From positions 1 to 64,000 of the forward strand of contig NZ_FOKM01000010.1 of the NCBI RefSeq assembly GCF_900111905.1: DNA of 64,000 nt. The letters are read 5' to 3'. Under the pieces are notes generated by a model that worked only from the letters and a program-made list of their open reading frames with translations, searched no databases and was not told where the DNA came from. Numbering within the stretch: the first letter of the stretch is position 1; each line of letters begins with the position of its first letter. Shown here one piece after another: positions 43,161 to 51,953 of the stretch. Both the position numbers and the translations under genes were made by a program. The stretch comes from Rhizobium sp. NFR07. GTDB taxonomy: Bacteria > Pseudomonadota > Alphaproteobacteria > Rhizobiales > Rhizobiaceae.

Positions 43161-44602
43161 ACCCCTGCGCCGGCCAGGGCGAAAATAAGGGTGCCGCAGG
43201 CGATGGAGATCTTGTCCTTTGCGGCGAAAACAACCGGATCGTCATGCATCCAGCCACGATGCGTCATCATGACCATGCGGCTTATCCAGTAGAGCAGCAA
43301 GAGGCAGATCCCCCATAGGGGAGCAGTCTCGCGATAAAGCTGCTGCACGGTGGGAGAATTCAGGTAGAGCGCCATGACGAGGACTGAAATATATCCCGAC
43401 GAAACCGCCATGGTTGCGATCAGGGGCAGGTCATCGACCTGATAGCCCCGGCCCTGTGCCCCTTTCCGATTGATCGCTGCGGCGGAAACGAGCTCGGCCT
43501 GCCGTTTCATCGCCGCCAGTGAGAAGAAAAAGAAGATCGAGAACGCCAGGAACCAGACGGACAAGGGGATTTGCGTCGCGACGCTGCCTGCGATCAATCG
43601 CAGCGTATAGAGCCCCGCGAGCGTGCAGATATCGACGACGAGTCGGCGCTTGAGGTTGAAGGAATACGCGGTCGTGACGACACAGTAAAAGGCGATCACC
43701 GCAACGAACAGGGGGCCGATAACCATCGCGAAAGCGAAACCGGCAAAGAGCAGGAGCGGCAGAAGGGCGGTTCCCCAGGAAAGCGGCAACTGCCCGCTCG
43801 CCAAGGGTCTCAGTCGTTTGCGGGGATGTGCGCGGTCCGAACCGAGATCGAGAAGATCGTTCAGCAGATAGACCGAGGACGCAATCAGGCTGAAAGAGAC
43901 GAAGGCAAGCAGCGCCAGCAAAATCGTCGCAACATCAAACTGATGGGCGGCCATCATGGGCAGGAAGACCAGCATGTTCTTGAGCCATTGGTGCGGGCGC
44001 AGAGACCTGACCAGCGGACCCAGGCGGCTGCCCCGGGTCGTCAAATGTTCCGCATCGACGGCAAATTGGTCGACCTTTGTTTGCAGCGAAGTCGAAATGT
44101 CGACGGTCACGACGCGGGTTGCCGCCTTCCAGACGTCGAGGTCTGCGGATGCATCGCCGATATAGACGAACCCGTTGGGGAACCGTTCGGCGAGAAAGGC
44201 TGCTTTTCGCGCCCCTTTGAGATTGATCGTATTGTCTGACCCATGCACTTCGTCGAAGGGGCCAATATGGTCGACGACGGTCCGCACCAGATCCTCGTCG
44301 GTGGCCGAGACCAGGGCCGTCTTGCCGCCCTGACCACGCCACGCCTGCACGTAAGCCAGCACGTCCTCGTTGAAGGGTAGTTTTGCGGCGTCGACAGATG
44401 CGAGTTCAGCCAGGCGCCGCTTCAGCGCGGCCTTGCCATTCCTGCTCGCCAGCGCGATCGGAATGATATTCATGAAACGCCGGGAGAGCGCCGCCCAAAA
44501 TGTTTCGTAGAGCATGTCCGTTCGGATGAGTGTGCCATCGAGGTCGACGACGAGCATCTCGTCGGTCGACTGGCGAGGCTGCAGGGCGCGGTACTGATCC
44601 AT
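43151..44602 (-). CDS. HAD phosphatase-UbiA prenyltransferase fusion (DPPR synthase-like)
   Basis: A 483-residue fusion. Residues ~15-205 are a HAD-type phosphatase: EMLVVDLDGTLIRTDML has the nucleophile Asp, TALVSATDEDLV is motif II, and FVYIGDASADLDVW is the Mg-binding motif. Residues ~210-483 are a UbiA membrane transferase with about eight helices: VRSLRPHQWLKNMLVF, YLLNDLLDLGSDRAHPRKRLRPLASGQ (the NDxxD/DxxxD diphosphate site). This pairing suggests transfer of phosphoribosyl from PRPP to polyprenyl phosphate, followed by removal of the 5-phosphate. In mycobacteria this takes two proteins (Rv3806c and Rv3807c-type). ATG 44602 is preferred for its AGGGGG. Confidence 0.85.
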   Translation of the reverse strand: MDQYRALQPRQSTDEMLVVDLDGTLIRTDMLYETFWAALSRRFMNIIPIALASRNGKAALKRRLAELASVDAAKLPFNEDVLAYVQAWRGQGGKTALVSATDEDLVRTVVDHIGPFDEVHGSDNTINLKGARKAAFLAERFPNGFVYIGDASADLDVWKAATRVVTVDISTSLQTKVDQFAVDAEHLTTRGSRLGPLVRSLRPHQWLKNMLVFLPMMAAHQFDVATILLALLAFVSFSLIASSVYLLNDLLDLGSDRAHPRKRLRPLASGQLPLSWGTALLPLLLFAGFAFAMVIGPLFVAVIAFYCVVTTAYSFNLKRRLVVDICTLAGLYTLRLIAGSVATQIPLSVWFLAFSIFFFFSLAAMKRQAELVSAAAINRKGAQGRGYQVDDLPLIATMAVSSGYISVLVMALYLNSPTVQQLYRETAPLWGICLLLLYWISRMVMMTHRGWMHDDPVVFAAKDKISIACGTLIFALAGAGVWM

Positions 44603-44743
44603 CTTTGTTCCCCCTGTCCTTTCGCCATCCTCCGTCGAGCGATGTTCCGGCGGCAATCTTACGCCGATGCCGAAAGGCTCACTGCGCATCAATGGCAATA
44701 GATCGTTGTCACCGGCATGGTCGCGGACTTGCAGCCCGCGGGG

Positions 44744-46270
44744 TCACTGCCTGGTGACGAGTTCGCATGTCAAATGGTCGCCAGAGAGGTATGCCTGGCT
44801 TGCCCGTTCGACCGCCGGCCTTTGCAACACGCGCCAACCGGTTCCCGGAAACAGCTCTCTGTCGCACGCACGGATCTGGTCATAGAAGGCGGACCGGTAA
44901 CGAGGCTGCATCAATCGAGGATTATCGATCTGATAAAGGTTGAGGCGCGAGATCACCAAAGCGCCGCTCTTCGAGATGAACCCGGGGCCATGGGTCTGAA
45001 GCTCGACGATCTGGTCGGGCAGGCCGGCCTCGGCGGCCAGCCAGCGTCGGAACCCTTCACTTTCGATGGTCAGGACATTCCGGCGCAGCGACATATCCTG
45101 CCACAGGCCACCTGCCGCCAGGGCCGGCCGGAAGACCAGTTCTCCGCTTGGCGATCTGTCGAACAGGAAAATTGAAGCCACGTTCTGCATGATCGAGAGT
45201 GCCAGGATAATGCCCACGACGAGGTGGCTGTTGACCGCCGACATTAACCAGACAAGTCCGAGAACGAGGGGAATGAGGAGATATTCCAGCTCGTCCGGCA
45301 GAAGCGCAAACCGCACAGCAAAAAGGACTATCGCGAAAAGAAGGGCATGTCCGAAGACGTCGCGCACGATGTTCGTGCGACGCACGCCGATCGGCACCGC
45401 CGACGTCTTTCCATATAGATCCATCAAAAAGATCAGGACAGCAAAGATGCCGACAAGTTGCAGGGCATTGCCCACGCCCAGGACGGCCCGGACGAGACGG
45501 CGTCCCCAGGGTTCCGTCTGAAGAACATCGGCGGAGAGGAAGCTCAGGCCGCCATTCAGAACGGAATAGATGGAGATCGAAACGACGCCGATCAGGACAA
45601 GGAGCGCTAGCTGCATGACCAGGAGGCGCAGCGACCCCGTTCGCCACCCGTGATAAGCCAGGGCCGTCCCCATGGAAACAACGAGGATTGCGGCGTCGAT
45701 ACGGGTGAGCACGAGCGCCACGCCAATGACTGCGGTTGCGACAAGCGCGCTTCTGGAAGGATCCCGCGCCAGTCCCGCGTGAAGTGACAGGCAGCAAAAG
45801 GCGAGGGCAAGTGCGAGGCTTGCTTCGGTTTCCATCAGCGCGGAACTGTTGGTCAACATCAGGGGATGCAGGGCAACAGCAACGATAACCGCCGAAACCC
45901 CGATGGGCGTGGCGCCGATCATTCGGGCCAGAACAGCGGCAGCACCGACGGCAATCAGGGATCCCATCAGCGAAAGAAGGTTGACGGCGACGAGCCCCGC
46001 ACCTGTCGCCAATGTCCCTGCAACGAGACCTTCGTAGAGCGGGTTCCCGAATGACCGGCTCGGGATGTATCTTCCAGCCAGGATGTTTTGTGCAGCCTCG
46101 ACCAGCGATCGTGAATCGCTGTCAGCGGCTAGACCCAGAAATGCCCCATATATCCCGGCAGCGCATAATGCGCCCACGGCCACCGCTGCGGCGACCGACG
46201 ACCCCACACCAACCCCGTCCTGGCTGCGCAGGCTGGAACCGGAAACGTACAAATGCACCCCCATCGTCAT
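44744..46270 (-). CDS. Membrane glycosyltransferase, GT-C fold (candidate arabinosyltransferase)
   Basis: A ~508-residue protein with about ten to twelve hydrophobic helices and a C-terminal soluble domain of ~130 residues. After the first helix, the exoplasmic loop reads ADSDSRSLVEAAQNILAGRYIPSRSFGNPLYE, where the acidic pair is the expected catalytic site of GT-C enzymes that use polyprenyl-phosphate sugars. Helices follow with TNSSALMETEASLALALAF. As the head of the cassette, 141 bases before the UbiA fusion, it is the likely transferase of the donor made downstream. The acceptor is unknown. The start is uncertain (ATG 46270, or an in-frame GTG 14 codons earlier); neither has a strong ribosome site. 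Confidence 0.7.
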   Translation of the reverse strand: MTMGVHLYVSGSSLRSQDGVGVGSSVAAAVAVGALCAAGIYGAFLGLAADSDSRSLVEAAQNILAGRYIPSRSFGNPLYEGLVAGTLATGAGLVAVNLLSLMGSLIAVGAAAVLARMIGATPIGVSAVIVAVALHPLMLTNSSALMETEASLALALAFCCLSLHAGLARDPSRSALVATAVIGVALVLTRIDAAILVVSMGTALAYHGWRTGSLRLLVMQLALLVLIGVVSISIYSVLNGGLSFLSADVLQTEPWGRRLVRAVLGVGNALQLVGIFAVLIFLMDLYGKTSAVPIGVRRTNIVRDVFGHALLFAIVLFAVRFALLPDELEYLLIPLVLGLVWLMSAVNSHLVVGIILALSIMQNVASIFLFDRSPSGELVFRPALAAGGLWQDMSLRRNVLTIESEGFRRWLAAEAGLPDQIVELQTHGPGFISKSGALVISRLNLYQIDNPRLMQPRYRSAFYDQIRACDRELFPGTGWRVLQRPAVERASQAYLSGDHLTCELVTRQ

Positions 46271-46520
46271 GCAGATCCCGCGCGGTGTGAAGGCGGAAAT
46301 TCCTCCCGACACCGACTGCCGAGAAGGCTACAGTTGATCGACCAGGGCTGACAGCTACTCTTAGGACCAATCCCCCGGCCCGAATCTCAGTCCTTTTAGG
46401 GTGGGGGTCCTCCGAAGAGAGGAGATTAGGCGGCCGAGGTTTATCCTGCGAGCGTCTTGGGGTGGATGGGTGTTCACACGACGGACCTGGACGAGATCAG
46501 TAGACTGTTGTCGATGACGA
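46271..46520. other. Boundary region of the arabinose cassette
   Basis: About 250 bases upstream of the GT-C gene. It includes a G-rich stretch (GGGTGGGGGTCCTCC) and remnant-like sequence. No repeat or attachment site could be supported. It marks the change from coupled cassette genes to a scarred segment. Confidence 0.35.
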
Positions 46521-46712
46521 GTGAGATCAAGACCATTAAAATGGCTGGACTGCCTTTATGTGAAGAAGCTGACGACGGGTGCCGCTGCCAAAGTCGAAGG
46601 GGGTTTGGAGAATAAGAACGGAAAATGGAAGCTCATAGGCAAAGCGAAGGCTGCCGTTGGGACGGGGAGAACTCTCGGTGGCAGTATCGAAGGCGGGAAG
46701 ATCGGACGATGA
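46521..46712 (+). pseudogene. C-terminal fragment of an unknown protein (toxin-tail-like)
   Basis: Only ~50 C-terminal residues have coding character (KWLDCLYVKKLTTGAAAKVE, GGLENKNGKWKLIGKAKAAV, then a Gly-rich end). The frame is not preceded by a good start. Its TGA overlaps the ATG of the next, signal-peptide-bearing gene (ATGA at 46709-46712). Such coupling and order are what remains when a large secreted toxin loses all but its tail beside its immunity gene. That reading is inference; no family is recognised. Confidence 0.35.
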
Positions 46713-47023
46713 AGAACACGTTCACTACAGGTTGCTTGGCGATCTTGTTTATGTATGGCGCTGGAGTGACGAAGGCAGCAGATATGTCTAGATGGATAGG
46801 TGAAGACGACGGCTTCAAGGCGACCGCTTTGTGCGAAGCGTCTGACTTTCAAATAGTATTACCCCCGTTCTCCACCGAAAACGTGATCTCCGATGGTGGC
46901 ACATGCGGAAAAGTTTATATCTTCACGGACAGCGACCCGGACGAACGCATCGCTTTCGGAACAGGCCGATCCCATGCGGCGCGTTCGCTCACCGCGCGCA
47001 AAAGCTTGATCGATGTGGCCTGA
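46709..47023 (+). CDS. Small secreted protein, possibly a 3'-truncated immunity protein
   Basis: A 104-residue frame with a clear signal peptide (MKNTFTTGCLAILFMYGAGVTKA, cleavage after TKA). A mature part follows with two or three cysteines (ATALCEASDF; DGGTCGKVYIFTDSD). From about 46960 it overlaps the antisense end of a toxin pseudogene, and the residues from SHAARSLTARK onward do not look native. The original gene therefore probably ended elsewhere and was cut by a rearrangement. Coupling to the fragment upstream suggests a periplasmic immunity protein. Confidence 0.4.
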   Translation: MKNTFTTGCLAILFMYGAGVTKAADMSRWIGEDDGFKATALCEASDFQIVLPPFSTENVISDGGTCGKVYIFTDSDPDERIAFGTGRSHAARSLTARKSLIDVA

Positions 47024-47621
47024 GCTTCCTGTGGAATTTCAGAGAAACGGTCGCTGATCAGAAGGCTGCCCATGATCGTTCGCGCGAAATCGGCATTCAT
47101 TCGCTCGCTGACGCCAAGCGCTACAGCAGCTTTGTCCTTGAATGGGGCCAATGCTTCAACCAAGTATTCGTCACCATATTCCCATGCAAAGCAGGCGATG
47201 TCGAACATGTCGCGTGGCTGGAGGGACGCTCCCCGATAAAAGATCTTCTTCGCAATGATCTCGGCAGGTGTTTCGAGGTCAACGGCTATTCCATGGACCT
47301 CGTTCTTGGTCACGGGCTCAGCAGTGAGGCGCGCATCAATTTCAACGATACTCGCCAAAACGATCTTAAGCACGCGCGTTCCGTCTGTCCTGTATTCATC
47401 CGGGTTTAGTTCGATTTGTATCCCTGCGTCTGGGGATTGAGATAGGGCAATACCTTTGGGTCATCGATGAAGAGATCGATGTCGAAGCTCTCCCGATGGT
47501 CAAACTGCAACATGAGAGCTGTATCGCCCCCAAACGACCAGTCAATTGACGATCGTGAATGAAGAATTGGCCTGATTTATGATTGACACGCCTGATCAAA
47601 CAAGCTGTCCCAACGGCTCAT
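46915..47621 (-). pseudogene. AbiEii-type nucleotidyltransferase toxin, frameshifted
   Basis: Reading the minus strand from ATG 47621 gives MSRWDSLFDQACQ. After a one-base shift it gives INQANSSFTIV, after another shift SIDWSFGGDTALMLQFDHRESFDIDLFIDD, then after an in-frame stop LKIVLASIVEIDARL and LETPAEIIAKKIFYRGASLQPRDMFDIACFAWEYG. This is the order of motifs of AbiEii/AbiGii nucleotidyltransferase toxins (GGDTAL...DID pocket, then the ETPAEIIAKK...RD.FD block). At least three frame breaks and a stop make it dead. Its last residues run into the neighbouring plus-strand gene, consistent with a deletion junction near 46960. Confidence 0.7.
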
Positions 47622-47632
47622 CAGCGCATGCC

Positions 47633-47896
47633 TCAGGCAGCTAGAGCTAGCGGATATCCAGCTAGATTAGAAAATCCCTGAGCGACCTTGGATGCAACAA
47701 GATGATCGATATTCATCTCATACAGGAATTGGTTCTGAAGGTCGCAATCGACTTCGGAGTAGAACGCAAAGGCCGCCGCGTCGAAACCATCAACGCTGGC
47801 AAGATCGGAAATCTTCAGCGCAAGCTGCTCAGCCGAAAGGCTCGTCCCGTAAGGGGCGTTCACCGTCGACAGGATTGATAGCGAAATGTTAGACAT
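47633..47896 (-). CDS. Hypothetical protein, 87 residues
   Basis: A frame of 87 residues (MSNISLSILSTVNAPYGTSL onward) with a helical middle (SAEQLALKISDLASVDGFDAAAFAFY) and a tail NIDHLVASKVAQGFSNLAGYPLAL. It ends 11 bases before the start of the dead AbiEii-type toxin, so it sits where the antitoxin would be, but it does not look like an AbiEi antitoxin. No family is recognised, and the ribosome site (GGTGA) is weak. Confidence 0.4.
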   Translation of the reverse strand: MSNISLSILSTVNAPYGTSLSAEQLALKISDLASVDGFDAAAFAFYSEVDCDLQNQFLYEMNIDHLVASKVAQGFSNLAGYPLALAA

Positions 47897-48355
47897 GCTG
47901 ATCACCAAAGGTTTCTTCGACTTATATAGGATATTGGGCTCTTTGTAGCAAGAAACGCAGGGAGCCCGGGCTCCCAAGGTTGTTACCAGTAGCTGCCAGT
48001 GGACAACATTGGCTTCAACAATATGGCCGGCGATAAAGAGTATTAACTCTCAGAAGACGAGCGCGAGCGGAGAGAGATAAGGGCCGTTATTTCGCCAGCA
48101 ACTGACTTTTTTGCTGCATTCCAATCGACAGGGACGGGCCACCATTCAAGTGCGATAAGCGGCATAGGCGTGACTCGAACTCGCTAGGCTTGTAAAGCTC
48201 GAGATACCCACAGAGTGCATCTCATCGGAATGGGAGGCCGCGTCGGGGACGAACTTCCGACGTGTCGAATAATCCGTGAACTTGGCGAGCGCTCAACGCT
48301 TACGGCCCTTAGATGCTCCCTGTAGCTTCGCTTCACCACGCGCAACAGACAGCCG
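47897..48355. other. Gene-free stretch in the scarred segment
   Basis: About 460 bases with stop codons in all frames and no recognisable product, tRNA or repeat. Probably decayed sequence between the toxin remnant and the AP2-domain gene. Confidence 0.45.
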
Positions 48356-49327
48356 CTATAGGCTCAATTCGGCTTTTACTGGCACCCAGACGAGAACATT
48401 GAAACCTTCAGATACATCGAACGCCCCTTCAGTCAGCAGCGCATCACCGTGCACCTCGGCGAACCATTGCGCCACATCGGCATCATAAACGGCCCCGATC
48501 GTCGAGTAGATCCTGGCTCTTACGCTAGCGCGTATCTCCTCCGGCGACAGCGATGCGGTATTAATCTGCATCAGCTTGCGCTGTGCCGGCTGGCCGCCGT
48601 CGGAGACGGCGATCGAAAGGCGGTCCTTGCCGTAGCTCTTCACCCGGACCCGTAGCCGGGGAGGGCGGTACGCGTCGAAGCGAGCGTTGATCTCGGCAAT
48701 CCGGGCGGCGACCTCCTCAGCGCTGATCTGCACCTGCGGGAGAACGTTAATGGCGGGCGTCAGTTGTTCAGCAAAGGTGGTGCTTGTGATGGCCTCTGCA
48801 TGATGGGCATAGGCGAGATGTTTGACTGGTAATCCCCTCAGCCACCTTGCACGCTGGGCGATCGCCATCGATTTAGCCGCTTCCTCGCCATAACGACCGA
48901 CGGCAAAGTTCTCCTTCTTCTGTCCATCCTTGGTTAGCAATGTTGCCTGCCAGACGTCGCCCTGATCAGTCTCCACCCGCCGCACGCCGGATATGCCGCT
49001 TTGATTGTTCCGGCGCAGCTTGACTGCCTGTTCCAGATTGGTGGGCGGGGGCAGGGCGGTGATGATCGCATCGCGATAAGCGCGCGCTTGGGTGTAAGCG
49101 GTCTCGGCGGAGCCGTAGATGCTGTCCTTGAACAGCCGCACAATCTTATGGCCGCGGCGGCGAAGCGCCACCGACCAGCCGGCGCCTCGGTTTTTGTTCG
49201 GCTCTTCCCGTGTCAGCGCGTAGGTGTCCGCATCGTCTTCCGGTCGCTGACCTGCTCTGCTCTTGTCGTTTGAGCCCAATCGATGACCCGTCCCGTCAGA
49301 TATCCTGATCCTTGCTGCCCTCTGCAT
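48356..49327 (-). CDS. AP2/ERF-like DNA-binding domain protein
   Basis: A ~323-residue protein. Around residues 105-155 it has a bacterial AP2 domain: RRNNQSGISGVRRVETDQGDVWQATL, then KKENFAVGRYGEEAAKSMAIA. The SGxxGV start, central WQA, and AA-x-A helix match the three-stranded sheet plus helix of plant-like AP2 domains. A weaker AP2-like unit precedes it (NRGAGWSVALRRRGHKIVRLFKD, then AYTQARAYRD). The C-terminal ~150 residues are unassigned. In bacteria AP2 domains occur in HNH homing endonucleases and mobile-element regulators; no HNH motif is visible here. The start at 49327 is uncertain, with no strong ribosome site. Confidence 0.65.
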   Translation of the reverse strand: MQRAARIRISDGTGHRLGSNDKSRAGQRPEDDADTYALTREEPNKNRGAGWSVALRRRGHKIVRLFKDSIYGSAETAYTQARAYRDAIITALPPPTNLEQAVKLRRNNQSGISGVRRVETDQGDVWQATLLTKDGQKKENFAVGRYGEEAAKSMAIAQRARWLRGLPVKHLAYAHHAEAITSTTFAEQLTPAINVLPQVQISAEEVAARIAEINARFDAYRPPRLRVRVKSYGKDRLSIAVSDGGQPAQRKLMQINTASLSPEEIRASVRARIYSTIGAVYDADVAQWFAEVHGDALLTEGAFDVSEGFNVLVWVPVKAELSL

Positions 49328-49612
49328 CCCGCTTGGCGTTCGGCGCAACAAGAAATAATGCCGGGTAATCAGATATCGTCCATGCTCGACCTACGCAAGG
49401 ACAGCTCCATCGCCCTAATCCATATTGAGGCAGAATGCTAAATCTGGGCCGGGCAGCTATTCAGGGTTGACCTTCGAGATCCGGACATTATTTTCAACAC
49501 CGCAAACATGACGTGCATTTTTCAAAGCATTGTCGGTGTCGGCAGGCCGTCAATACAATGCCTGTCGCCGGTGGTGCCTTTCTTGATTTTTTAGAAGACC
49601 ATCGAGGCCCTC

Positions 49613-51946
49613 ATGGACACTGGCATCTCCGGCGCGTCCGCCGATTTCATCCAGGCAGCGCGCATCCTGAAGATCGTTTCGCCGCTGGGCGAGGATCAAC
49701 TGCTCGCCGAACGGGTGACCATCGAGGAAGGTGTCTCGTCGCTGTTCGAGATCCGTTTGTCCGCCCGCACCAAGAAGAGCCAGATCAAGCCGGAAGAGCT
49801 TATCGGCCGGCTAATCGACGTGTCGATCGAGGTGCAGCAGGGTGATGGCGAGGAGGGCTCGGCCATCCGCCGGCCGTTCAACGGCCTGGTCACCGAATTG
49901 AACGAAGGCCCGCCGATCACCCGCGGCCTGCGCTCCTATGCGATGGTGCTGCGCCCGCAGATGTGGCTTCTGTCGCGCCGCTCCGACTGCCGTATCTGGA
50001 TGGACAAGACGTCTATCGAGATCTGCGAGACGCTGTTTTCCGAACACGGCATTCCGGCCCCGGACTTCTCGGGCGTCATTTCTGCGCCACCATCGCAGCA
50101 TTACTCAGTTCAATGGAACGAGAGTGATTTGGCCTATCTGACAAGGCGTTTCGAGGAGGACGGGCTGTTCTACTGGTTCAGCCATGAGGACGGCAAGCAC
50201 AAGCTGCATGTGGCCGATACGGCCAATGGCTGGCTCGGACCGTCGCCCTCGGCGCAAGGCGAGGGCAGGGTGCGCCTGGCGCAGGGCTCGTCCGACCGCA
50301 ACCACATCAACGAATGGGCAAGGCGGTTCTCCTATGTGCCGGGCCAGCGGGCCGGCGCCGACTGGAATTTCGAAACACCACGCATGGTGCCGGGCACGAT
50401 GACGCCGTCGCTCGTACAGATGCCGGAGGCGACGAAGCGCGAGCTTTACGAATACCCGGCCCGTATCTCCTCCGTCGCTGAAGCCGAGCGGGCGCAAAAA
50501 CTGAGGTCGCAGGCGTCGGAGGCCGACCATGACCGGGTCTTCGGCGCTTCGACTAGCCGCATCCTCGAGGTCGGCCGCCGATTTAGCCCCTACGAGGTCG
50601 CCCATCCCGACCATGCCTATGACGAGCATGTGCTGATCAAAGCAGTCTATACGGTGGTCGACCGATCCTACGAGACCAATTCGAACGAGCCGGAATACAG
50701 GAACGAGTTCGAGGCGGTGCCGTCACGGGTGCCGATGACGCCGCATCGCGAGACGAAGCGGCCGCGCATCGAGGGCACGCAGGTGGCGATCGTCGCGGGA
50801 CCGGAGGGCGAGGAGATCCATCCCGACCAGTACGGCCGCATCAAGGTCTGGTTCCCCTGGGACCGCAAGGCCAAGAAGGATGGGTCGGACACGTGCTGGG
50901 TGCGAGTCAGCCAGTCCTGGGGCGGCGGCACCTGGGGTGCTCAGGTCATTCCGCGTATCGGCATGGAGGTGATGGTCGCCTATGTCGATGGTGACCCGGA
51001 CCGGCCTGTCGTCATTGGCGCAGTGACCAACCCGTCAAATTCCGTTCCCTATGACCTGCCGGCCAACAAGACTCGCATGGTGATGCGGTCGAACACCCAC
51101 AAGGGCACGGGCTTCAACGAGATGACCTTCGAGGACGAAGCGGGCAAGGAGAATATGTTCTTCCATGCCCAGAAGGATCAGACGACACGCGTCCTCAACG
51201 ACCGTACCAAGCGGATCGACCGGCACGAGGTTTCGGCAATCGGCGCGAACCGCACGGTCGAGGTGGGCGGCAACCAGAAACATGAGGTCGGCGGTTCCAT
51301 GAATACCGTCGTCGGCGGCACCGGACCAGCGGCCCAGATGCTGATGACAGCGGTGCAGGGCATGGCGGGCCAGACGTCCGGCCTTCTTGGGCAGGTGGCT
51401 CAGATTGCCGGAGCAAGTGGGCCGGGAGTTTCCGCCTTTGCGGGTACGCTCGCGTCGTCCGCTCTCGGCTTCCTCGGAGACAGCGGGTTGGGAAGCCGTC
51501 AAGGCGTTGTCGCCGGATCGAGTCCACGCGCAGACGCCGGGACGGCCTTAGCAGGGTCAGGCTCGGGTGTGGGCGATGCTGCGGCCAGTCTCTTTCCTCT
51601 GCCCGGCATCATGAACACCATTGTCGGTTCGTTCAAATCCGACACGGTCGGCATTGCGCGCGTAGAGCAAATCGGCGTCTCCAAGGTCACGAACATCGGA
51701 CAGACCGCGATCGAGAATGTCGGCAAGTTCAAGAAGGTGATCGTCGGCGAGGAATTCGTTATCGAATGTGGCGCCTCGAAGTTCATCATGCGCAAGGACG
51801 GCACGGTCATCATCCTCGGCACGCATTTCAACTTCACCGCATCCGGCCCGACCCAGATCAACGGCAGCGTCGTCGATCTCAACAAGCCGGGCGGAGGATT
51901 TGCCGAGGCATCGCCGACATCCTCGGATACAACGGCCAAGGGCTGA
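49613..51946 (+). CDS. vgrG: Type VI secretion tip protein VgrG (TssI)
   Basis: A 777-residue spike protein. The N-terminal ~400 residues are the gp27-like part: ILKIVSPLGEDQLLAERVTIEEGVSSLFEI, ETLFSEHGIPAPDFS, QWNESDLAYLTRRFEEDGLFYWF. The gp5-like OB-fold is RIKVWFPWDRKAK, WVRVSQSWGGGTWGAQVIPRIGMEVMVAYVDGDPDRPVVIGAVTN. A beta-helix needle then follows, interrupted by an Ala/Gly-rich segment at about 565-680. It ends KFIMRKDGTVIILGTHFNFTASG. VgrG tips the T6SS needle and carries the effector encoded downstream. No baseplate, sheath or ClpV gene is in the window, so this is an orphan vgrG module. Confidence 0.95.
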   Translation: MDTGISGASADFIQAARILKIVSPLGEDQLLAERVTIEEGVSSLFEIRLSARTKKSQIKPEELIGRLIDVSIEVQQGDGEEGSAIRRPFNGLVTELNEGPPITRGLRSYAMVLRPQMWLLSRRSDCRIWMDKTSIEICETLFSEHGIPAPDFSGVISAPPSQHYSVQWNESDLAYLTRRFEEDGLFYWFSHEDGKHKLHVADTANGWLGPSPSAQGEGRVRLAQGSSDRNHINEWARRFSYVPGQRAGADWNFETPRMVPGTMTPSLVQMPEATKRELYEYPARISSVAEAERAQKLRSQASEADHDRVFGASTSRILEVGRRFSPYEVAHPDHAYDEHVLIKAVYTVVDRSYETNSNEPEYRNEFEAVPSRVPMTPHRETKRPRIEGTQVAIVAGPEGEEIHPDQYGRIKVWFPWDRKAKKDGSDTCWVRVSQSWGGGTWGAQVIPRIGMEVMVAYVDGDPDRPVVIGAVTNPSNSVPYDLPANKTRMVMRSNTHKGTGFNEMTFEDEAGKENMFFHAQKDQTTRVLNDRTKRIDRHEVSAIGANRTVEVGGNQKHEVGGSMNTVVGGTGPAAQMLMTAVQGMAGQTSGLLGQVAQIAGASGPGVSAFAGTLASSALGFLGDSGLGSRQGVVAGSSPRADAGTALAGSGSGVGDAAASLFPLPGIMNTIVGSFKSDTVGIARVEQIGVSKVTNIGQTAIENVGKFKKVIVGEEFVIECGASKFIMRKDGTVIILGTHFNFTASGPTQINGSVVDLNKPGGGFAEASPTSSDTTAKG

Positions 51947-51953
51947 GGTACCT

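Noticed and set aside
48160-48240. A tRNA-like GACTCGAACTC string
   Set aside because: No acceptor stem or anticodon arm can be paired around it on either strand.
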